A DNA stretch of 16,505 bases. It comes from Klebsiella pneumoniae. GTDB taxonomy: Bacteria > Pseudomonadota > Gammaproteobacteria > Pseudomonadales > Pseudohongiellaceae. Below the pieces are notes generated by a model. It did no database searches and was not told the DNA's origin. It worked only from the letters and a program-made list of their open reading frames with translations. Position numbers and translations under genes: made by a program. The stretch lies in NCBI GenBank assembly GCA_945869725.1, contig CAMBPO010000049.1:1-16505 (forward strand), given 5' to 3'. Positions within the stretch are counted from its first letter, which is position 1. Every line of letters begins with the position of its first letter. Positions 1 to 8,116 of the stretch are shown in pieces.

Positions 1-1
1 G

Positions 2-52
2 CCTGTGTCAGATCTCGAGTTGATCGAGGAGGTACGGCGCGACAACCCCTGA
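2..52 (+). CDS. 3' end of an unidentified gene, cut by the window edge
   Basis: Frame 2 is open from the left edge to a TGA at 50-52 and would encode a 16-residue acidic/basic tail ending ELIEEVRRDNP, which looks like the end of an amphipathic helix. The composition suits a real coding end, and the next gene begins about 150 nt later on the same strand. The family is not recognisable from so few residues. In related genomes the genes before a mucD-type protease are often the sigma-E regulators (rseA/mucA, rseB/mucB, rseC/mucC), but nothing here proves that. Confidence 0.4.
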   Translation, partial: PVSDLELIEEVRRDNP

Positions 53-94
53 GCCCAGACTATATTTCCTGGATACAGTCATATTTTTTACAAC

Positions 95-116
95 CGTTGA
101 ATGAATGCGTTCAACG
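95..116. repeat. short inverted repeat in the leader of the protease gene
   Basis: CGTTGAA at 95-101 is matched by its exact complement TTCAACG at 110-116, with an 8-nt spacer. It lies about 85 nt before the protease start codon. No T-run follows on either strand, so it is not a convincing intrinsic terminator. It could be an operator or an mRNA leader hairpin, and a 7-bp repeat can also arise by chance. The rest of 53-199 shows no convincing promoter; a TTGACC at 145-150 has no good -10 partner at 16-18 nt. Confidence 0.35.
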
Positions 117-199
117 AGGTATGTTTATCGGCATCTCTATTTGGTTGACCGGCTTTCAGGCAACCATCTGTCTCTGTCATCCAATCTGGAGAAAACAGA

Positions 200-1720
200 A
201 TGCTGATAAAATCGACCCGCCTGTTGCAAATCTTTCCAAACAGGACGTTGACCGCTGCCCCCCCCATCACTTCACGCTTATCAATTGTCGCGGTTATTGG
301 TCGGCTTTCCGGTTCACTTCCTGCATCTCTGTCCACCCTTATTTTCTCGGTGTTGGTCTTGATTCTGATGTCTTCTCCGGCGTCTGCTCAAAGAGGCCTG
401 CCGGATTTTGCCGATCTGGTAGAAGACAACGCTGCCACTATCGTAAACATCACCACGGTTCAACGTGTGCCGGTTGGATCAGGCGCACAACAGGGCGAGA
501 TCGAAGAACTGTTGCGTCAACTCAGACCGGACGGGTTACCCATTGATCCTGACGTCCAAACCCGCCCCAGAGGAGGTGTTGGCTCAGGCTTTATCATGAG
601 TGACGATGGCTACATCATCACCAATCATCATGTCGTGGCTAATGCTGACACGATCACCGTAACCCTGACCGACCGACGCGAATATTCTGCTGACATTATA
701 GGCAGTGATGAATTATCGGATGTTGCACTGATCAAGATTGATGCTACTGGATTACGCGCTGTCAAATTCGGGGACTCGGAACAGGTACGAGTTGGCGAAT
801 GGGTGCTGGCGATCGGCTCTCCTTTCGGACTTGAATTCTCTGCAGCCGCAGGGATAGTCAGCGCCAAATCCAGAAACGTTCCGTCGCGCGGCCCTGCAAA
901 TTATGTTTCGTTTATACAGACGGACGTTGCAATCAATCAGGGAAACTCAGGCGGACCGTTATTCAATCTGGAGGGAGAAGTCATCGGTATCAACTCGCAG
1001 ATCCTGAGCAGCACCGGCGGATCAAATGGCATTTCGTTTGCCATTCCCAGCAATATGGCACTGAATGTTGTTGAACAGTTAAGAGAAACCGGGGCAGTCA
1101 GTCGCGGCTTGTTAGGTGTTTTGATAAAGGATGTTGATAATGCACTTGCTCAGGCATTCAGTTTGGACAGACCTCGCGGCGCGTTTGTAGATGAAGTTCA
1201 ACCTGGCAGTCCGGCAGAACAGGCCGGTGTGCTCAACAACGATATCATCCTTGCATTTAATAGCATCCAGATTGAACAGTCGTCCCAGCTTCCATTTTAT
1301 GTAGGCCAGGTACGCCCGGGAACGGCTGCAGAACTTACTGTGCTGAGGGATGGCGAGACAGTCCAACTCCCTGTGATCGTTGGTTCTCTGCCGGGTGCTG
1401 ATCAGGCATCCACTGGCATGCGGCCCAGCGCTCCGCGCGGAAATAGTCTGGCTCTGACGGTACAGAATCTGGATACTGACCTGCGCTCCGCTGTGCCAGC
1501 GCTTGCCAAAGGTGGTGTACAAGTAGACCAGTTGCGTGACGGACCTGCACTATCTGCTGGATTAGAGAGTGGCGACGTCATTGTGTCGCTAAATCATCAG
1601 GCCATACAAAATGTTGATGATTTTAATCGTGTAGTTGAGGAACTTCCGGCACTAGGTTTTGTACCGATCAGAGTCGTACGTGAAGGCAGGGGAACAACTC
1701 TGGTGCTTGAATTGCGCTGA
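200..1720 (+). CDS. mucD: Periplasmic Do-like serine endoprotease with two PDZ domains (DegQ/MucD type)
   Basis: A 506-residue HtrA-family protease/chaperone that degrades misfolded envelope proteins in the periplasm. A hydrophobic stretch at about residues 44-59 ends in SPASA, giving likely signal peptidase cleavage after Ala63. The catalytic triad is visible: His144 in TNHHVV, Asp174 in SDVALI and Ser250 in GNSGGPL. Two PDZ domains follow, at about 305-395 and 415-505, as in DegP, DegQ and MucD. The ATG at 200 has a GGAG at 188-191 with 8-nt spacing, which supports this start, although it leaves an unusually long segment of about 43 residues before the hydrophobic core. The position just before lepA-lepB matches the mucD neighbourhood of pseudomonads, hence the symbol. 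degQ or degP would be equally defensible from sequence. The downstream lepA is separated by 58 nt. Confidence 0.93.
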   Translation: MLIKSTRLLQIFPNRTLTAAPPITSRLSIVAVIGRLSGSLPASLSTLIFSVLVLILMSSPASAQRGLPDFADLVEDNAATIVNITTVQRVPVGSGAQQGEIEELLRQLRPDGLPIDPDVQTRPRGGVGSGFIMSDDGYIITNHHVVANADTITVTLTDRREYSADIIGSDELSDVALIKIDATGLRAVKFGDSEQVRVGEWVLAIGSPFGLEFSAAAGIVSAKSRNVPSRGPANYVSFIQTDVAINQGNSGGPLFNLEGEVIGINSQILSSTGGSNGISFAIPSNMALNVVEQLRETGAVSRGLLGVLIKDVDNALAQAFSLDRPRGAFVDEVQPGSPAEQAGVLNNDIILAFNSIQIEQSSQLPFYVGQVRPGTAAELTVLRDGETVQLPVIVGSLPGADQASTGMRPSAPRGNSLALTVQNLDTDLRSAVPALAKGGVQVDQLRDGPALSAGLESGDVIVSLNHQAIQNVDDFNRVVEELPALGFVPIRVVREGRGTTLVLELR

Positions 1721-1778
1721 CAGTGCTAGCCAGATCATGTAGACTTGCGGCCTCCCGACTGATTGGTGATTCTGTTAA

Positions 1779-3578
1779 GTGACTGATTTAAGCCGTATTC
1801 GTAATTTTTCCATTATCGCTCACATCGATCACGGCAAGTCCACACTTGCCGATCGTTTCATTCAGCATTGCGGCGGCTTGAGCGACCGTGAAATGAGTGA
1901 ACAAGTGCTTGATTCCCTTGATATTGAAAAGGAACGTGGCATCACCATCAAAGCGCAGAGTGTCACGCTGTTTTACGATTCCAAAGATGGTGAACGGTAT
2001 CAATTAAATTTCATTGATACGCCCGGCCATGTCGATTTTTCTTACGAAGTTTCCCGCTCGCTGGCTGCCTGCGAAGGTGCTTTGTTGGTTGTTGATGCAG
2101 GGCAGGGGGTGGAAGCCCAGTCTGTTGCCACCTGTTATACCGCAATCGAGCAAGGGCTTGAGGTTATCCCGATACTTAACAAGATGGATCTGCCGCAGGC
2201 TGATCCAGACAAAGTACGCATGGAAATCGAAGAAATTATTGGCATTGATGCATCCTCTGCAGTCAGTGCCAGTGCCAAAACCGGCATGGGTATCATTGAA
2301 ATCCTCGAAGAGATTATCCGCCTGATCCCGCCGCCAGAAGGTGATCGCAGCGCGCCACTGCAAGCATTAATCATCGACTCATGGTTCGATAACTACCTCG
2401 GGGTAGTTTCTTTAGTCAGGGTCATGCAAGGCACACTTAAAGTCGGCGATAAGATTATCGCCAAGAGCATCGGCAAAGCACACCACGTTGACCATGTTGG
2501 TTTTTTTAATCCCAAACGAAACGATCTCCCGTTACTTCAGGCAGGTGAAGTGGGTTACATCATTGCGGGAATAAAAGATATTCAAGGTGCTCCGGTTGGA
2601 GACACCATCACCTTGTCTTCTACACCGGACACCCTTCCTTTAGAGGGATTCCGACGCATACAACCTCAAGTGTATGCCGGGTTGTACCCGGTTTCTGCGG
2701 ACGACTTTGAGGAGTTTCGTGACGCCCTGGAAAAACTGACTCTGAATGACGCATCACTTTTTTATGAACCTGAAAGTTCAGATGCGCTTGGATTTGGATT
2801 TCGATGCGGATTCCTCGGCATGCTGCACATGGAAATTGTGCAGGAGCGACTGGAACGGGAATACGATATCAATTTGATCACCACCGCGCCCACCGTGGTG
2901 TACGAAGTTGTACTACGCAATAACGAAGTGGTCCGCGTTGAGAGCCCATCATCGCTTCCTCCTGTAGCCTCCATAATTGAAACACGCGAACCCATCGTTA
3001 TCGCGAACATACTGACACCCCATGAACATCTGGGTAATATCATCAATTTGTGTATCGCCAGACGCGGTATCCAACGCGATATGCAGTTTATTGGCAGCCA
3101 GGTGTCACTCTCATACGAGTTACCGATGGCAGAAGTGGTGATGGACTTTTTCGACAAACTCAAATCAGCAAGTCGCGGTTACGCCTCGCTGGATTATCAC
3201 TTTATCCGCTTCCAGACTGCGAGCCTGGTACGATTGGATGTACTGATCAATTCTGAAAGAGTTGATGCACTGGCTTTGATTGTGCATCGCGATCAGGCGC
3301 ATCATAAAGGACGCCTGCTGGTCGAAAAAATGAAAGAATTGATTCCAAGACAAATGTTTGACGTGGCAATCCAGGCCGCGATAGGCGGTCAGATTGTTGC
3401 ACGTTCAACCGTTAAGGCGTTGCGTAAAAACGTGATAGCGAAGTGTTATGGTGGCGATGTCAGCCGTAAGAAGAAGTTGCTGGAAAAACAGAAAGCCGGC
3501 AAAAAGCGCATGAAACAGGTTGGAAATGTTGAAGTCCCACAAGAAGCATTCCTGGCAGTTCTCAAGGTAGATAGCTGA
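1779..3578 (+). CDS. lepA: Elongation factor 4, ribosome-associated GTPase LepA
   Basis: A 599-residue translational GTPase, the usual length for LepA/EF4, which acts on the ribosome in initiation/assembly and translocation fidelity. GTPase motifs are intact: G1 AHIDHGKST at 14-22, the switch I region [10 protein letters not shown] near 51-60, G3 DTPGH at 80-84, G4 NKMD at 134-137 and G5 SAK at 165-167. The C-terminal part carries the EF-G-like domains and the LepA-specific basic tail ([20 protein letters not shown] region). The start is GTG at 1779, with only a weak GGTGA-like ribosome binding site upstream. It is chosen because the family N-terminus begins a few residues before [14 protein letters not shown]. 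The TGA stop overlaps the lepB ATG by one base (TGATG), indicating translational coupling. Confidence 0.97.
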   Translation: MTDLSRIRNFSIIAHIDHGKSTLADRFIQHCGGLSDREMSEQVLDSLDIEKERGITIKAQSVTLFYDSKDGERYQLNFIDTPGHVDFSYEVSRSLAACEGALLVVDAGQGVEAQSVATCYTAIEQGLEVIPILNKMDLPQADPDKVRMEIEEIIGIDASSAVSASAKTGMGIIEILEEIIRLIPPPEGDRSAPLQALIIDSWFDNYLGVVSLVRVMQGTLKVGDKIIAKSIGKAHHVDHVGFFNPKRNDLPLLQAGEVGYIIAGIKDIQGAPVGDTITLSSTPDTLPLEGFRRIQPQVYAGLYPVSADDFEEFRDALEKLTLNDASLFYEPESSDALGFGFRCGFLGMLHMEIVQERLEREYDINLITTAPTVVYEVVLRNNEVVRVESPSSLPPVASIIETREPIVIANILTPHEHLGNIINLCIARRGIQRDMQFIGSQVSLSYELPMAEVVMDFFDKLKSASRGYASLDYHFIRFQTASLVRLDVLINSERVDALALIVHRDQAHHKGRLLVEKMKELIPRQMFDVAIQAAIGGQIVARSTVKALRKNVIAKCYGGDVSRKKKLLEKQKAGKKRMKQVGNVEVPQEAFLAVLKVDS

Positions 3579-4351
3579 TGAATATAGATTTTTCCTTAGT
3601 TCTGGTCATTCTTGTCACGATCTGCGGAGTTATCTGGCTTATCGATCATTTCTTGTTCGCAAAAGCGCGTGATAAGTCCGGGGCTACAGAAGAACCTATC
3701 GTTGTTGAGTACGCAAAGTCATTTTTCCCGGTTCTGTTTATTGTACTGATGCTGCGCTCCTTTGTGATTGAACCGTTCCAGATACCCTCGGGATCAATGA
3801 TACCGACACTGGAGGTTGGTGACTTTATTCTGGTCAACAAGTACCACTACGGCTTAAAGTTACCCGTTGTTGGTACAAAGATTATGGAAAACAATTCTCC
3901 CCAGCGTGGCGAAGTGATGGTTTTTATCCCGCCCCATGATCCGCGTTATTTTATCAAGCGCGTCGTAGGCCTGCCTGGGGATCGGATTGACTATGAGAAT
4001 AAAATTCTGCGCATTAATGGTGAACAGCTTGAGGTGGATATCGTCGATGAAGTGATGATTGAAACCGCTGTTGGTATGCGTTCAGGAATTCTGTTTAATG
4101 AGCAGCTCGGATCCGTTAATCATAACGCCCAGATCGTCACCAGCGACTCACGGGGATCATCACGCACCAGTTGGATTGTGCCTCCGGGGCATTACTTTAT
4201 GATGGGAGATAACCGTGACAACAGCGCCGACAGCAGAGTCTGGGGGCCGGTTCCTGAGGAGAACATCGTAGGCAAGGCTATCGCGGTGTGGATGCACAAA
4301 GATCCCGGTTTTAATCTTCCATCCTTCAGTCGTAACCAGCGCATATACTGA
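3578..4351 (+). CDS. lepB: Signal peptidase I
   Basis: A 257-residue inner-membrane serine protease that removes signal peptides from exported proteins. Two hydrophobic segments, at about residues 5-27 and 49-63, fit the two N-terminal membrane anchors of proteobacterial LepB. The catalytic Ser73 lies in IPSGSMIPTL and the general base Lys127 in YFIKRVVGLPGD. The conserved box GDNRDNSADSR is at 210-220. The protein is shorter than the 324-residue E. coli enzyme, as in many non-enteric gammaproteobacteria. Its ATG overlaps the lepA stop by one base, and the DUF4845 gene begins two nucleotides after its own stop, so it sits inside one transcription unit. Its product would process the secreted protease encoded upstream. 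Confidence 0.97.
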   Translation: MNIDFSLVLVILVTICGVIWLIDHFLFAKARDKSGATEEPIVVEYAKSFFPVLFIVLMLRSFVIEPFQIPSGSMIPTLEVGDFILVNKYHYGLKLPVVGTKIMENNSPQRGEVMVFIPPHDPRYFIKRVVGLPGDRIDYENKILRINGEQLEVDIVDEVMIETAVGMRSGILFNEQLGSVNHNAQIVTSDSRGSSRTSWIVPPGHYFMMGDNRDNSADSRVWGPVPEENIVGKAIAVWMHKDPGFNLPSFSRNQRIY

Positions 4352-4353
4352 AA

Positions 4354-4698
4354 GTGATTCTTCGTAATACCCTCAAGGCTGTTGTCGCTGTGACACTCAT
4401 GGTCCCTTTGGCAATGACTGCCAGCAAATTGTTTGAGGCAACTCTAGAGCACTTTTTTGTTACCCAGACTGTGCGTCTGATTGTTACTGAACCCGGCATA
4501 AATACTCGTTCAGCGTTACAGCTAAAACAGGATTTGGTTTCCAGATTGCGTCTGCAACATATAGATTCAATGACCACTGAACAGATTCAAGTTGTCCGGC
4601 TCAGTTCTGTCACCCGTCTTCAGGTTCAGTACAATCAACCGGTTGAACTGTTTGGAACAAAGATTTTTACACTGCACTTTGACGAGACATTTCCATGA
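4354..4698 (+). CDS. Small single-pass membrane protein, DUF4845 family
   Basis: A 114-residue protein with one hydrophobic segment at about residues 6-22 and a small C-terminal domain ending in a beta-rich stretch (LQVQYNQPVELF, then FTLHFDETFP). This matches my recollection of the DUF4845 family: an N-terminal anchor, a short helical part and a YE/YN-x-P-V-x-L-F-type strand. Members sit between lepB and rnc in many beta- and gammaproteobacteria, as here. The function is unknown and none is asserted. The start is taken as GTG at 4354, two bases after the lepB stop; no ATG near the N-terminus would preserve the hydrophobic segment. Its TGA overlaps the rnc ATG (ATGA), implying coupled translation. 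Confidence 0.8.
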   Translation: MILRNTLKAVVAVTLMVPLAMTASKLFEATLEHFFVTQTVRLIVTEPGINTRSALQLKQDLVSRLRLQHIDSMTTEQIQVVRLSSVTRLQVQYNQPVELFGTKIFTLHFDETFP

Positions 4699-5414
4699 AC
4701 TCCACAAAGCATCAGGCGTTGAAAATACTGCAACAAGCACTGGACTATGAATTCAACAACAAGGAATTGCTGACCCTAGCGCTGACACATCGAAGTGCTG
4801 CACGTCATCACAATCAACGTCTTGAGTTCCTGGGTGATGCGGCACTGGGTTTGGTTATGGCTGACATTCTTTATCAACGCTTTCCAGACTCAACTGAAGG
4901 TGACTTGAGTCAAGTGCGAGCATCTCTTGTGAACCGCAGCACATTGGCGGCTATCGCCCGCACGCTAGGTCTGGGAGACATCATTGTGCTCGGGCTTGGA
5001 GAGCAAAAAAGTGGCGGCCAGCAACGTGATTCCATTTTATGTGATGCACTTGAGGCTTTACTCGGCGCACTTTATCTCGATGGCGGCATGCAAGCCTGTA
5101 CAGCCTGCATCAAAAGATTATTCGAATCTCAGCTTGCCCCTGGTGGTGAACAGCAGTTAAAAGATAGCAAAGACGCAAAAACCAGACTTCAGGAACTGAT
5201 GCAAGCACAGGCGCTTTCGCTGCCATTCTACGAAGTGCAAGATATCCGTGGTGATGAGCATCAACAGGAATTTTATGTGTCATGTCGCGTGCCAATTTTA
5301 AATTTGACCGCCACAGGATTTGGAAGATCACGACGTGAAGCGGAACAACATGCAGCACAACAAGTATTGGCGAACCTAGAAAGTTTGTCAGCCAAACCTA
5401 CTGATCAAGGCTGA
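4695..5414 (+). CDS. rnc: Ribonuclease III
   Basis: A 239-residue double-strand-specific endoribonuclease for rRNA precursor and mRNA processing in the cytoplasm. The endonuclease domain occupies about residues 1-155 with the signature RLEFLGDAALG at 42-52, and a double-stranded RNA-binding domain lies at about 160-230. Acidic metal ligands corresponding to E. coli E41, D45, E65, D114 and E117 are present as Glu44, Asp48, Glu67, Asp116 and Glu119. The residue aligned with E. coli Glu38 is Gln41; the same Gln occurs in alphaproteobacterial enzymes from memory, so activity is expected. The ATG start overlaps the upstream stop by four bases, and era follows after 12 nt. The rnc-era-recO order is classical. 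Confidence 0.97.
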   Translation: MNSTKHQALKILQQALDYEFNNKELLTLALTHRSAARHHNQRLEFLGDAALGLVMADILYQRFPDSTEGDLSQVRASLVNRSTLAAIARTLGLGDIIVLGLGEQKSGGQQRDSILCDALEALLGALYLDGGMQACTACIKRLFESQLAPGGEQQLKDSKDAKTRLQELMQAQALSLPFYEVQDIRGDEHQQEFYVSCRVPILNLTATGFGRSRREAEQHAAQQVLANLESLSAKPTDQG

Positions 5415-5426
5415 GAGCACGAGTTC

Positions 5427-6317
5427 ATGAACGAAAACAGTGAGACACGTTGTGGGTTTATTGCCATCGTTGGACGCCCCAATGTCGGCAAATCGACACT
5501 ATTGAACCATTTGCTTGAGCAAAAAATCAGCATTACATCTCGCAAACCTCAAACCACCAGACACCGAATAACCGGTATAAAAACTGAAGGTGATGTGCAG
5601 TTTGTTTATGTTGATACTCCGGGGCTACACAAGGACCAGAAGCGGGCTTTAAACCGTGCGATGAATGCTACGGTCGCTGAAGTATTAAAAGATGTTGATG
5701 TCGTGCTGTTTGTAGTAGAACGTCTGGTATTTAATGATGAGGATGAAATGGTTCTACAGGCCATGGCAAAACTGAACATTCCTGTGCTGCTGCTGATTAA
5801 CAAATGTGATCAGATAGACAATCGTGAACGCCTTTTGCCGCATATCCAGAAGATTGCTGCCAAACGCAACTTTGCTGAAGTGATCCCCATCGCAGTACTG
5901 ACTGGTCATAACCTGGACACTGTTCAGAGCTGTGTTGCCAAGTATCTGCCTCAAGGTCCATTTATGTTTCCGGAAGATCAAATCACCGACCGGAGCTCGA
6001 AGTTTCTTGCAGCTGAATTGATTCGTGAAAAAATAACGCGTCAACTTGGTGATGAACTACCCTATGATGTGAATGTGGAAATCGAAAAGTTTGTTATCGA
6101 GGGGCCGGTGATTCACATCCACGGCCTGATTCTGGTAGATAAACCAGGCCAAAAACAAATTATCATCGGTCACGAAGGGGATCGGCTGAAAACCATTGGT
6201 AAAGCCGCCAGATTGGATATGGAAATAGCCTTTGACAGCAAAGTGATGCTGCACCTGTGGGTAAAAGTGAAAACAGGTTGGGCAGATGATGAAAGAGCTT
6301 TCCAGAGTTTATCCTGA
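5427..6317 (+). CDS. era: GTPase Era
   Basis: A 296-residue GTPase that binds the 3' end of 16S rRNA and assists 30S subunit maturation, partly at the inner membrane. GTPase motifs are G1 GRPNVGKST at 16-24, the Era switch I region [13 protein letters not shown] near 36-48, G3 DTPG at 63-66 and G4 NKCD at 125-128. G4 is usually NKVD or NKID in this family; Cys at the third position is a tolerated variant. The C-terminal KH domain is at about 205-285, with [15 protein letters not shown] carrying the GxxG-like RNA-binding loop. Length is typical. It lies 12 nt after rnc and 25 nt before recO, in the expected operon. Confidence 0.97.
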   Translation: MNENSETRCGFIAIVGRPNVGKSTLLNHLLEQKISITSRKPQTTRHRITGIKTEGDVQFVYVDTPGLHKDQKRALNRAMNATVAEVLKDVDVVLFVVERLVFNDEDEMVLQAMAKLNIPVLLLINKCDQIDNRERLLPHIQKIAAKRNFAEVIPIAVLTGHNLDTVQSCVAKYLPQGPFMFPEDQITDRSSKFLAAELIREKITRQLGDELPYDVNVEIEKFVIEGPVIHIHGLILVDKPGQKQIIIGHEGDRLKTIGKAARLDMEIAFDSKVMLHLWVKVKTGWADDERAFQSLS

Positions 6318-6342
6318 GTATTGACGACAGGCGAGGTCTGAA

Positions 6343-7119
6343 GTGGTTCGGAAAATTGAGTTGCAACCGGCCTATGTCCTGCACACACGCGAATACCGGG
6401 ACACCAGCCTGTTGGTTGATTTTCTGACACTCGATTATGGTCTTGTGCGTGCGGTAGCACGGGGTGTCAGAGGCGGAAAATCGCAAAAGCGCGCATTACT
6501 TCAACCACTGCAACCGTTACTGGTATCAATGAGTGGTCGCAGCGAATTGTTAACAATGGGGGCAATGGAGCCTGCAGCGCCGGTATTCCAACTTCATGGT
6601 GAAAGACTGTTTTCGGTGCTGTATCTCAACGAGATACTTTGCCGATTGTTGCAATCCGGACAGTCTCACCCAGAGATCTATCGTCTTTATCAAACCACAT
6701 TAGTATCTCTTCTTAATCATTCATTAATTGAAATTGTGCTCAGAAGATTTGAATACCGATTGCTGCTGGAGTTGGGATACGGCCCTGATCTGACCATCGA
6801 TGCCAGTACCGGAAACGCTGTGCTGGCAGATCAGCACTATTTGTTTGACCCGCAATTCGGACTCAAACTATGTGATGAAATCAGGAATAATCCTCAGGCA
6901 AATCGCTTCCATGGACAGCAACTGATTAAGATGAATCAGTTGCTATCAAGCGACCATGAATTCAAGGAAAACAAACCGTTGTTATCGGACGCCAAACGAT
7001 TCATGCGTCAGGCGCTCAGGCCCCTGTTAGGGATAAAGCCGCTCAACAGTCGGCAATTGTTTATCTCTGCTAACTCATCGACTGTCAATAACCTACACCA
7101 AGACCACGATAACAGGTAA
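6343..7119 (+). CDS. recO: DNA repair and recombination mediator RecO
   Basis: A 258-residue protein of the RecFOR pathway that helps load RecA onto SSB-coated single-stranded DNA and promotes annealing. The N-terminal OB-fold region is recognisable (AYVLHTREYRDTSLLVDFLT, then GLVRAVARGVRG near 33-44), followed by the helical C-terminal domain with YLNEILCRLL and FEYRLLLELGYGPDL. The zinc-binding cysteines found in some RecO proteins are absent, as in the E. coli protein. The GTG start at 6343 is supported by a GAGG at 6333-6336. In many gammaproteobacteria pdxJ and acpS follow; here the next gene is cysM, about 80 nt downstream. Confidence 0.93.
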   Translation: MVRKIELQPAYVLHTREYRDTSLLVDFLTLDYGLVRAVARGVRGGKSQKRALLQPLQPLLVSMSGRSELLTMGAMEPAAPVFQLHGERLFSVLYLNEILCRLLQSGQSHPEIYRLYQTTLVSLLNHSLIEIVLRRFEYRLLLELGYGPDLTIDASTGNAVLADQHYLFDPQFGLKLCDEIRNNPQANRFHGQQLIKMNQLLSSDHEFKENKPLLSDAKRFMRQALRPLLGIKPLNSRQLFISANSSTVNNLHQDHDNR

Positions 7120-7138
7120 AATCTGGCCAGTTCATCGG

Positions 7139-7169
7139 GGCTGTCAAAAATGCGCGAAGCTTGTCAGCC
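7139..7169. repeat. imperfect inverted repeat upstream of cysM
   Basis: GGCTGTCAA at 7139-7147 pairs with TTGTCAGCC at 7161-7169 apart from a central T/T mismatch, with a 13-nt spacer. It lies in the 80-nt gap between recO and cysM and ends about 30 nt before the cysM ATG. No T-run follows, so an intrinsic terminator is not well supported. It could be a leader hairpin or an operator. A TAGAAT at 7180-7185 is too close (13 nt) to the TTGTCA in the right arm to form a standard promoter. Confidence 0.3.
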
Positions 7170-7199
7170 AAAAGTTGCCTAGAATCCCAGAAGTTTATC

Positions 7200-8087
7200 A
7201 TGTCATATCCCACGATAGATGCGTTTGTAGGTAATACTCCATTAGTCCAGCTGAAACGGCTGGTGGGTGATACCAGTAATACAATTCTTGTAAAACTCGA
7301 GGGAAATAACCCGGCAGGCTCGGTAAAAGATCGACCAGCCTACAACATGATTGTTCAGGCAGAGTTGCGGGGCACGATAAAACCTGGTGATACATTGATT
7401 GAGGCCACCAGCGGAAATACAGGCATTGCGCTGGCGATGGTTGCGGCTATTCGCGGATACAAAATGATTCTGATTATGCCTGACAGCATGTCTGCTGAAC
7501 GCAAAGCATCTATGGCAGCTTATGGCGCACAGTTGATTCTGGTCAATGATAAACAGGGTATGGAGGGTGCACGCGATCTGGCCTGTCAGATGGCTGGACA
7601 GGGTCAGGGCAAAATACTCGATCAGTTTGCCAACCCGGATAACCCTGACGCTCATTATCGGATGACGGGGCCTGAGATCTGGCGTGACACGCATGGCCAG
7701 GTTACTCACTTTGTGGCGTCAATGGGAACAACTGGCACTATCATGGGTGTTTCCCGCTTTCTGAAGGAACAAAATCCAGCAGTTAACATTATTGGCCTGC
7801 AACCTCAGAATGGTTCAAAAATTCCGGGTATCCGCCGCTGGCAAAAAGAATATTTGCCTAAAATTTTTCAGGCAGAAAGGGTAGACCGGATCATCGACGT
7901 GAACCAGAGTGACGCTGAAAGAACCATGAAAGCGCTGGCAACGCAGGAAGGCATTTTCTGCGGCGTGTCATCCGGGGGTTCCGTTTTTGGAGCTCTGCAA
8001 ATCAGTCAAGAAGTAAAAAATGCAGTGATCGTTGCAATTGTTTGTGATCGTGGCGACCGTTACCTTTCAACTGGCGTGTTCTCCTGA
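7200..8087 (+). CDS. cysM: Cysteine synthase B (O-acetylserine sulfhydrylase, CysM type)
   Basis: A 295-residue pyridoxal-phosphate enzyme that makes cysteine from O-acetylserine and sulfide, or S-sulfocysteine from thiosulfate. The start is set at ATG 7200 because the family N-terminus is reached almost at once (YPTIDAFVGNTPLVQL). A TTG start at 7161 would add 13 residues of no family resemblance. The Schiff-base lysine is Lys43 in GNNPAGSVKDRP, and the phosphate-binding loop motif EATSGNTGIALA is intact. The GVSSGGS motif near the C-terminus is also present. The short C-terminus ending CDRGDRYLSTGVF is typical of CysM rather than CysK. The neighbours rlmD, relA and mazG repeat the cysM-rlmD-relA-mazG arrangement I recall from Pseudomonas. 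Confidence 0.93.
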   Translation: MSYPTIDAFVGNTPLVQLKRLVGDTSNTILVKLEGNNPAGSVKDRPAYNMIVQAELRGTIKPGDTLIEATSGNTGIALAMVAAIRGYKMILIMPDSMSAERKASMAAYGAQLILVNDKQGMEGARDLACQMAGQGQGKILDQFANPDNPDAHYRMTGPEIWRDTHGQVTHFVASMGTTGTIMGVSRFLKEQNPAVNIIGLQPQNGSKIPGIRRWQKEYLPKIFQAERVDRIIDVNQSDAERTMKALATQEGIFCGVSSGGSVFGALQISQEVKNAVIVAIVCDRGDRYLSTGVFS

Positions 8088-8116
8088 CACCACAATTCAG
8101 CGAGTGAGACCTGTTT

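Noticed and set aside
97..546. 149-residue + strand frame overlapping the protease
   Set aside because: It is out of frame with the clear protease gene, is Cys/Arg/His-rich in a way typical of shadow frames, and matches no family.
7161..7185. possible sigma-70 promoter TTGTCA/TAGAAT before cysM
   Set aside because: The spacing is only 13 nt, too short for a functional -35/-10 pair, and no alternative -35 fits TAGAAT.
7161..7199. TTG 7161 as cysM start
   Set aside because: It adds 13 residues that do not match the family; ATG 7200 leads straight into the conserved N-terminus.
7242..7709. 155-residue - strand frame inside cysM
   Set aside because: It lies wholly antisense to a well-conserved enzyme gene and its translation looks random.
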